64,000 bases of DNA from Erodium maritimum (taxonomy: Eukaryota > Streptophyta > Magnoliopsida > Geraniales > Geraniaceae), in NCBI GenBank assembly GCA_963921825.1, contig OY997594.1, forward strand, positions 60,001,675 through 60,065,674. The letters are read 5' to 3'. A model generated the notes under the pieces. That model had not been told where the DNA came from. It ran no database searches and was given only the letters and a program-made list of their open reading frames with translations. A program made the position numbers and the translations under genes. This document shows, in pieces, positions 57,564 to 64,000 of the stretch (within the stretch, counting starts at the first letter, position 1; the number at the start of each line of letters is the position of its first letter).

Positions 57564-57896
57564 TTAGCCGATTTTAGGGATAATATAAACTATTCCATTA
57601 GAATCGACCCCGATCCTTACACGGTTGCTCACCCAATCTGATGTCCACTGATCAGTCGTCATGATGATGGCGTTCAAATTAGTTTTCTCCTTCTCAATAG
57701 TTTCCTTGACAGTGTTTCCGGTTGCCCCCACCAACTCCGGCCATGATGTCTTTTCTGTGATTTTATAACAGAAAAATAAATTTTTTTCTTTCAAAAATTG
57801 TTGAAGGGAAGTAACAAATTTAAAACCTGGGAGTGAAATGTCCTTCGTAATCGATGGAGATTTAAATTCTTCTGTAGCTCCAACTTCCTCTGACAT
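57564..57896 (-). CDS. PI-I gene 3: potato type I serine protease inhibitor (86 aa)
   Basis: Two exons, 57896-57827 and 57754-57564, with a 72-bp GT…AG intron (cccag|gtttt, cacag|aaaa) at the same phase-1 site as intron 2 of genes 1 and 2. The core reads KTSWPELVGATGNTVKETIE, then the loop QWTSDW and RVRIGVD, ending PKIG. P1 is Ser62 and P1' Asp63; the loop is one residue shorter than in genes 1 and 2. Exon 1 (MATPIQ) is missing. The start ATG lies in what is the intron-1 acceptor in genes 1 and 2 (catgttcag there, catgtcag here), one deleted base placing it in frame. No signal peptide. Likely functional. Confidence 0.82.
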   Translation of the reverse strand: MSEEVGATEEFKSPSITKDISLPGFKFVTSLQQFLKEKNLFFCYKITEKTSWPELVGATGNTVKETIEKEKTNLNAIIMTTDQWTSDWVSNRVRIGVDSNGIVYIIPKIG

Positions 57897-58203
57897 GACT
57901 TTTTTTCTAGGGGTTACTCCATGTCCTAACGCCCAACTTTCAGAAATTGTTAAATCCTAACCTTATAAAATTGAAATTACCATGTAGTAACGGTGAAACA
58001 TCTTTATACACCAAATATTTTTAATTTTAAATGGACGTTAACTTGGCCAAGTGAAAAGTCGAGTTTTCCCCCAAATATGTTCTTCCTTCGGACGTTAACT
58101 TGGCCGAACTTCATCTCTTCGTGACCTCATCTCTTCGAACTTCATCTCTTTGTGTCCGAGCTTCGAACTTCATCTCTTCGTGACCTCAGCTCGCCCAAGC
58201 TCC

Positions 58204-58234
58204 ATTATATAATGAGTCACGTGAGACGCACGTG
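58204..58234 (-). promoter_or_regulatory. PI-I gene 3 promoter: two G-boxes and TATA box
   Basis: On the minus strand, cacgtg at 58234-58229 and again at 58223-58218, eleven bases apart, each joined to a tgactca-type bZIP site (gtgactcacgtg, cacgtgactca). attatataat follows at 58213-58204. This order and the 5-base gap to the TATA-like element look like a compact inducible core promoter, about 310 bases upstream of the start codon. Confidence 0.6.
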
Positions 58235-58448
58235 AGTCACTATTCACGGAAACAGTCAATTTAAACAGTACTTGTTGGTTTTTAATAATTCAGTTTTGAA
58301 ATTTGTTACTATTTGACAGTTTCTCAAAGTTTAAGTGCGGATTTGACAGGTCTTCTTCGTCTTCTAATAATGTTGCACATGATCCACGAACCCCTTATTT
58401 GGGGGTGTTTTATTTTTTTTATGGGTTTCTAAATTTGAGATTTGTGTA

Positions 58449-58740
58449 CTTTTTTGGGGGATGAAAGGTGCAATTTTCATTAATTTAAATATATTCTACA
58501 AATAAGTGTATTAGGAGGAAGGCTCTGACTACGAAATAGAAAAGAGTCGTTATACTGTAAAGAGTTCTAGTAGGCCTCTTTACCAAAACTATAAGACAAG
58601 TATTCCGGTACAATCGGTTTTTGAAGTGCCATAAAGGCATACTAAAAATAAAACTAATCTATGACGAAACCAATGATTGTTGGTCAAGGTGTAGCCTTCA
58701 TGCTTTATTCGTTTTATTAAACTGAACTTGCGATCACTGA
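58449..58740 (-). mobile_element. Duplicated 3' end of E2 (E2')
   Basis: Same sequence as 60821-61112, including the preceding target word gagatttgtgta (58437-58448). It ends at the tandem-duplication junction, so it is a passenger copy and not an independent insertion. Confidence 0.8.
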
Positions 58741-59941
58741 CGAAACCAATGATTGTTGATCAAGGTCTTGGCAAAACGGTTGGGTCGGTAGAGCAGGGTT
58801 TGGAGGGGGAATGCCGAGGAGGACGTTGCGTGGGAAGAACATATCTGGGGGAAGTCATAAGGGGCGCCCTCGTCTCGGCTTCGCGACTGGTTGATTGTTA
58901 GGTGACGGCGGTAGCGACGACGCAGAAGTAGGGATTAGGGTTCCCTCTGGTGGGTGTGGATCCTCCCCATCACGCCTGAGCAGATACGCTGGGATCGTAG
59001 GAAAGGAGGGGATGTAAGGAATCCTCACTGCATTATGTAAGGGCACCAGAGGCGGGAGAACGTGCTCCCCAAGGTGTAGGGAAATCGACGATCCTCCCGC
59101 CTTTAACCACGAAGAGCCGCCGGAAGCGGACCCTGATCCATCCAAACCCCAGGGGCCTGACAGGACCGGTACCAGAGGTGACGCCGTCGTAATCAGACAT
59201 GTAGGAGGGCGTCCTCTCTTTGGTGGTTGGCGAGCTGGTGATGCCGAGGCGAGACCGGGCAAATGAGCAACCACCGCCATTGAAGACGACACAGGAAAAG
59301 AGAGTGGTGGTTCCGTACCTCTTGTTTGACGCTTTCGTCGAACCCTGAAAGGCCAAACCACTTCACTCGATGGGTGTGGTGGAGGGACGTCGGGCGACGT
59401 AGGTATGGATTCCTCGAGGAGGATACACGCCGTTGATCCCCGAGAATCCGAAGCCGAGTCCGCAGAGAATGCCGACAGAGGAGGCGGGGCCGAGACATGG
59501 GTGAGCGGAGGAGAGAGTTGTGATGGGATCTTCAAACTACACGGAGCAAAGAGGCTAGGCGACATCGGCGGGAAGGTATGAGGGTGCATGGCGATCGAAC
59601 TAGAACTCGACGAGGCCACAAGAGGGACAGGAACGGGAAGAGATGCTGAGGGCTAGGGAAGAGCCAGCCACTCCCATCCGTATGTGAAGCCTGCACTGAT
59701 GGGACGGGCGAACATGGGAATGGCAAAGCCGAGAAGCCCAGGCGGCGCAGCAACGCTGGCGACATGAGGAAGCTCCATAGCAGCAAGGACAAGCTAGAGC
59801 TACGGTAGGCTCTCAAAGCGAGAGAGATTTTATACATGAAATTAAACAGGTGCCAACATACCAACACCCTTTATTATTAAAGTTTTATTACAAGATTACT
59901 CAAGTACCAATCCACAATTTCACTGTATATGCATACTCCAA

Positions 59942-60276
59942 TTAGCCGATTTTAGGGATAATATAAACTATTCCATTAGAATCGACCCCGATCCTTACAC
60001 GGTTGCTCACCCAATCTGAAGTCCAGTGATCAGTCGTCATGATGATGACGTTCAAATTAGGGTTCTCCTTCTCAATAGTTTCCTTGCCAGTTTTTCCGGT
60101 TGCCCCCACCAACTCCGGCCATGATGTCTTTTATGTGATTTTATAACAAGAAAAATAAAATATTTTTCTTTCAAAAATTGTTTAATGGAAGTAACAAATT
60201 TAAAACCTGGGAGTGAAATGTCCTTCGCAATCGATGGAGATTTAAATTCTTCTGTGGCTCCAACTTCCTCTGGCAT
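59942..60276 (-). pseudogene. PI-I gene 4: inhibitor with lost splice acceptor
   Basis: Exon 60276-60207 (MPEEVGATEEFKSPSIAKDI…) and the second exon, about 60129-59942, match gene 3. The loop is HWTSDW, P1 Ser. The intron 3' end reads …aatcacat|aaaag instead of …aatcacag|aaaag. Without that AG the next AG lies 5 bases into the exon and would shift the frame, and reading through the intron also leaves the PI-I frame. Replacement changes relative to gene 3 include N-to-K and V-to-G before the KET segment, KT-to-NP, A-to-V and Q-to-H. Probably a recent pseudogene, unless another acceptor is used. Confidence 0.75.
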
Positions 60277-60582
60277 GACTTTTTTTCTAGGGGTTACTCC
60301 ATGTCCTAACGCCCAACTTTCAGAAATTGTTAAATCCTAACCTTATAAAACTGAAATTGCCATGTAGTAACGGAGAAAAATCTTTATACACCAAATATTT
60401 TTAATTTTAAACAGACGTTAACTTGGCCAAGTGAAAATTCGAGTTTCCCTCAAATATGTTCTTCCTTCGGACGTTAACTTGGCCGAACTTCATCTCTTTG
60501 TGACCTCATCTCTTCGAACTTCATCTCTTTGTGTCCGAGCTTTGAAATTCATCTCTTCGTGACCTCAGCTCGCCTAAGCTCC

Positions 60583-60613
60583 ATTATAAAATGAGTCATG
60601 TGAGACGCACGTG
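60583..60613 (-). promoter_or_regulatory. PI-I gene 4 promoter, degraded copy
   Basis: Compared with gene 3, the proximal G-box is catgtg (60597-60602) instead of cacgtg and the TATA-like word is attataaaat instead of attatataat. The distal cacgtg (60608-60613) is intact. This fits relaxed constraint on gene 4. Confidence 0.5.
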
Positions 60614-60820
60614 AGTCACTATACAGTCAATTTAAACAGTACTTGTTGGTTTTTAATAATTCAGTTTTGAAATTTGTTACTATTTGACAGTTTTCCAAAG
60701 TTTAAGTGCGGATTTGACAGGTCTTCTTCTTCTTCTAAGAATGTTGCACATGATCCACGAACCCCTTATTTGGGGGTGTTTTATTTTTTTTTATGGGTTT
60801 CTAAATTTGAGATTTGTGTA

Positions 60821-63069
60821 CTTTTTTTGGGGATGAAAGGTGCAATTTTCATTAATTTAAATATATTCTACAAATAAGTGTATTAGGAGGAAGGCTCTGA
60901 CTACGAAATAGAAAAGAGTCGTTATACTGTAAAGAATTCTAGTAGGGCTCTTTACAAAAACTCTGAGACAAGTAATCCGGTACAATCGGTTTTTGATGTG
61001 CCATAAAGGCGTACTAAAAATAAAACTAATCTATGACGAAACCAATGATTGCTGCTCAAGGTGTAGCCTTCATGCTTTATTCGTTGTATTAAACTGAACT
61101 TGCGATCACTGATTTCAAGACGAGGCGGAGCTGTGTTCAGGGACCCCTCCCAAGGCCAGTCCCTGAAACACTTAATCCCTTTCATTCCTCCATGCGGGCC
61201 AGATTGCCTGCCCTATCCGGATTGTCCGAGGGTTCCCTAATGGACCCTCTCTTAACCCCACTGGATCCTGCTCCAACAACATACTTAGTTCCAGCTCTAA
61301 GTTCAGTTCTATCTATGTGCCCAAGCAGGACCGTGGCTTCGGCTTTCTAGTTATCCGATAGCCGGCCGATTACCAAGTTTATGCAACCTGGATCTGCCGA
61401 GCGGCTCGCTGCGTTAGGTGCAGTAACCGAGGATAGTATCGGGCCCTTGCCTCGAGACAAGGACGCCTTAGGTGCAGTAGTCAAGGATACCAACTTATGA
61501 GACGCATGATCGTCCCAATCTGTGGCATATACCTTAGTTTGACGGTCCTTTTGGAATTCCAGCACTGAGGAATCAAACTGAGGTGTACCCACCACCTCCT
61601 GGTGGCAATCGACCACCATGTGACCTATCATCCCACAATTATAACAAACGAATGTAATTTTATATAAGTAAGTGTGACACGAATCGGGTCGAGAAATTCC
61701 CAAAAGTGAAGTAGGAGGTGTCTTCGAAGAGGGCGCTCGAAAAGATGCTAGAAGCGAACCTTTATTGATCCTCCCAAACATGTACCCTAGTATTGCACCA
61801 ATCGTTTCTCCAGTGGTTTTAGTGTGGACCATAAGAGGGAGGCCACATGCACGCACCCATAGTTGGATCCTATCAAGGATGGGGGGGGGGGGGGGGAGCT
61901 CTATAGTCATTGGATTCAGGTCGTCAAGTAGTAATGGTCTCCCATCGAAGCACCACAGTTCATTATCTCGAACCCATATCCGGAATCTCACCGTCTCGAA
62001 GTAAAACACAAAGATCCCCGATCTGATGTCATTGATAACCATCCCCTCGGCGGACTTACCACATGCCTTGGTGATGACCCGAAGGAGAACTTCTTTCCGG
62101 GGTGACTTAGACAACCACAACTTGCCAATCATGAAAAATTGTTGCCTGGCCAGTATGGATGGGCTCACCGGGGTGTATGGTACCCTCACCTCAACCTCCT
62201 CCTCCTCCAAAGACCAGGCTGAGAGGTTGTCCTGAAGGTTGAGTAGTTGGGAGTCCAGACATGTCGAAGAAGGAGGCGCCATCGAGGAGGAGCCGACTTT
62301 CTTAGGTTGGAAGGTTCTGCGACGGTGGGTCATCCCTGGTGGTGGTGTGAGCAGCGCTGGGATCATAGAGACACGAGCACTGTTAGGAGACCCGACCCCC
62401 TAACAGAGAGCAACCACCTCAGCCCTCCTTGGTTCCGACCTCCCTTGTTCAGGCATAGGGGCCTTCCCTTTTAGAGGGTCCTAGACCAGTGGGGGTAAGG
62501 AGTTGGTGGTGGGTACTATCGTAGGCGGCGTAGTGATGGTGGGAAGCGAGGTGGCGGTGATCGGAGAAGATATAGAGAAGGGGGCAGGTACCTTTAGTGG
62601 ATGGAGAGCAGGGACAGTCACCATGAGCAGCGGAGCCTATACATCAATGGGAGCGGGCGCCTTACCCTTCAACGAGGGGGTGATGGGATGGAATTCACCA
62701 AAATCGTAGTGTTGCTTGTAGAAGAAGCTAGGGTTTGGTTCTTAAAAGGCCAACCCCGTCGAGCTTTACCTAAAGGTTCTGACGTACCAGGGGAGAAGTC
62801 CACGGCTGTCATAGTCGGAGGAGGAAGGAAAGACATCGTGAAGGAGAGGGGGAAAGATACCAGGGAAGCATAAGAATGTTTAGGGTTTCTTCTACTTCTC
62901 GGTGTAATGGGAGGCCTCACGACTGACGAAAGTCGAGGTGGAGGGATGCGTGGGAGAGACTGCACTAGGGCTGATTACGAAGGGACAAGACCGGCGCGGC
63001 TAGCTGTAGTTAGGTCAGCGATAGGGGTAGGAGACTCCATAGGTGGGGTAGGGTTACCTCGGGAAGGAG
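60821..63069 (-). mobile_element. ORF1-only retroposon E2 with DUF4283 gene (2249 bp)
   Basis: gagatttgtgta lies on both sides (60809-60820 and 63070-63081). The 3' end on the minus strand is 'ttgcacctttcatccccaaaaaaag'. It has ORF1 and a 3' region with the family tract 'gactggccttgggaggggtcc' (61133-61158), but no endonuclease or reverse transcriptase. It inserted in the upstream region of PI-I gene 4: the uninterrupted site is visible near gene 2 (gagatttgtgtatgtttt, 37841-37858). Confidence 0.85.
61347..62366 (-). CDS. LINE-type ORF1 protein, DUF4283 plus zinc knuckle (339 aa)
   Basis: An open frame of 339 codons. Residues ~75-200 match the DUF4283 fold of plant LINE ORF1 proteins (VISPS-type start, FVFYFETVRFRIWVRDNELW, CFDGRPLLLDDLNP, IQLWVRACGLPL). 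Residues ~248-262 form a zinc knuckle of the CCHC_4 type, CYNCGMIGHMVVDC. Near codons 155-162 the coding C-run (plus-strand 61881-61896, sixteen Gs) encodes a poly-Pro stretch. In L1-type elements this protein binds RNA. The frame upstream (62965-62669, SYASL-type words) is out of phase, so the true N-terminus may be lost by frameshift. Confidence 0.75.
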   Translation of the reverse strand: MIPALLTPPPGMTHRRRTFQPKKVGSSSMAPPSSTCLDSQLLNLQDNLSAWSLEEEEVEVRVPYTPVSPSILARQQFFMIGKLWLSKSPRKEVLLRVITKACGKSAEGMVINDIRSGIFVFYFETVRFRIWVRDNELWCFDGRPLLLDDLNPMTIELPPPPPILDRIQLWVRACGLPLMVHTKTTGETIGAILGYMFGRINKGSLLASFRAPSSKTPPTSLLGISRPDSCHTYLYKITFVCYNCGMIGHMVVDCHQEVVGTPQFDSSVLEFQKDRQTKVYATDWDDHASHKLVSLTTAPKASLSRGKGPILSSVTAPNAASRSADPGCINLVIGRLSDN

Positions 63070-63081
63070 GAGATTTGTGTA

Positions 63082-63482
63082 TGATTTTGAATACTTTATA
63101 ATATACATGTTTCCCGTTTTAAAAGTATATATATTTTGTGTTGGTAAAAAATAAAAACAAATCTTTATTGCACAAATTCTTATTTTTATTTTTGTCGAGA
63201 TTTATGGTTTTGAAACATTTATAGATTTTTGGAAGAACTTTTTTGAAACATATAGACATAGTTGTTTTATTTATAATAATTTCGATCAATCGTTACATAA
63301 ACATGGTTAAAGATTCTGGGTTCCATAATATATCCGAGACACTCATAGGGGTCCCAATGCTCTTGGACCCGTAAAAAAGTCTAATTTTCATTTTAGACAA
63401 CCTAGAATAAAATAGAATAGCAAAAACAGAATATAAAACACTGAAAATAGTAAATCATCCCATGATCTAAGTTACAAACTTT
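63082..63482. other. Intergenic AT-rich DNA
   Basis: Continues the PI-I upstream flank beyond E2. No gene or repeat that I can support. Confidence 0.4.
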
Positions 63483-64000
63483 TTTAACGGTAAGTATTAT
63501 TGAAGTGCCTCTCTTATGAGATACAAGGAAAAAGTAAGGAAGCGAAGAGAAAATAACTAAAAATTCCCCCACCGACCAAAAAATCACAATAAAAAAAGTT
63601 AAGAACAAATACAGTTGATGAAACGAGCCCAACCAACTAGCCATAACTAAAGAAAAGCTAAAAAACCAGACCCAGCAAATGAAACTTGGTTGCCACGCAA
63701 ACATCTAAGGAAACCCTAGAACATACCGTCCTGGTATCGCCGTCCTAGTCCAAATCCCCTATGGTGAGCCTCCAAGAGAGTTTATCCACATGCTCTCTTG
63801 GGGAGGAAGAAGACGTGGAGGTTGCGGTCCCCTAATCGCCTATTGAACCAACGGTGTTGGCTTGCCAACAATTTGAGATGGTGGGGAAGCTCGTGGCCCC
63901 ACGGCTTCCTTGAAAGCAGGTATTGTTGCGGATCAACACCCACGCATGGGGGAGATCGGCATCGGGGTTGGTTTTCAAGGACATTGGCCTAGGGATCTTT
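63483..64000 (-). mobile_element. Possible retroposon 3' part, runs off the window
   Basis: Plus-strand 'acttttttaacggtaagtattattgaagtgcctct' reads on the minus strand as an A-rich retroposon end ('…cttaccgttaaaaaag'). Sequence becomes GC-rich to the right ('gagcctccaagagag…'), as in E0-E2. The family and 5' end are not visible. Confidence 0.3.

Larger units (their letters stand above)
56383..58740 (-). repeat. 2.38-kb tandem duplication, unit 1
   Basis: Matches 58761-61112 at an offset of 2378 (2372 at the right end). It contains, right to left, the 3' end of E2 (E2', from 58449), the promoter and exons of PI-I gene 3, and the 5' part of E1. 58741-58760 (cgaaaccaatgattgttgat) is a filler at the junction. 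Confidence 0.9.
58761..61112 (-). repeat. 2.38-kb tandem duplication, unit 2
   Basis: Carries the 5' part of E1 (E1', 58761-59831, followed by its target word atacatga at 59832-59839), PI-I gene 4, and the 3' end of the complete E2. The E1' ORF (minus, 59778-58855) keeps the same stop as E1 plus scattered substitutions. Confidence 0.9.

Overview
The window is repeat-dense nuclear DNA from a flowering plant. The evidence is Ty3/gypsy Tekay-type and Ty1/copia elements primed by initiator-Met tRNA, plant L1-type LINEs with DUF4283 or RRM ORF1 proteins, MULE-type DNA elements, and short-intron genes for potato type I (PI-I) serine protease inhibitors. I cannot name the species. Nearly all open frames belong to transposable elements. 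The only recognisable host genes are four PI-I inhibitor loci, all on the minus strand.

Layout. 1-14603: decayed Tekay-type gypsy elements, with three same-sense LTRs of one family (609-3024, 9148-11190, 11930-14603), a fourth inverted LTR piece at the left edge, and an RRM-encoding LINE fragment inside the first internal region. 14604-17680: an old copia fragment with a 130-bp LTR and a LINE remnant. About 17820-31545: a plus-strand L1 LINE split by a very young, intact 8.9-kb copia element (17982-26921) with two 1676-bp LTRs and a 5-bp target duplication. 31546-38530: PI-I genes 1 and 2 in duplicated blocks, with a gypsy LTR piece, a gypsy gag piece and a second copy of the 15-17 kb copia block between them. 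38531-50600: two related non-autonomous MULE elements (39516-42194 and 48917-50282), the first carrying seven copies of a 286-bp higher-order repeat, plus several reverse-transcriptase-less retroposons with clear target duplications. 50600-55700: retroposon 3' ends, an orphan piece of a PI-I promoter, and a solo LTR carrying a 5'-truncated LINE. 55700-63069: PI-I genes 3 and 4 in a 2.38-kb tandem duplication whose breakpoints lie in two ORF1-only retroposons. 63070-64000: mostly unassigned, with the likely start of another minus-strand retroposon.

The main biological signals are these. (1) A PI-I cluster expanded among transposons. Genes 1 and 2 have identical introns but differ at many replacement sites in the exon that encodes the protease-binding loop (P1 residues Gln, Ala, Ser, Ser in genes 1-4). 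(2) A group of retroposons that keep an ORF1-like 5' part, a 3' tail and target duplications but lack reverse transcriptase, two of them almost the same length (about 1755 bp). (3) MULE-type elements that carry and amplify a minisatellite. (4) A LINE whose ORF1 stop and ORF2 start overlap as ATGA.

All comparisons were made by eye. Percent identities, lineage names and expression were not computed.
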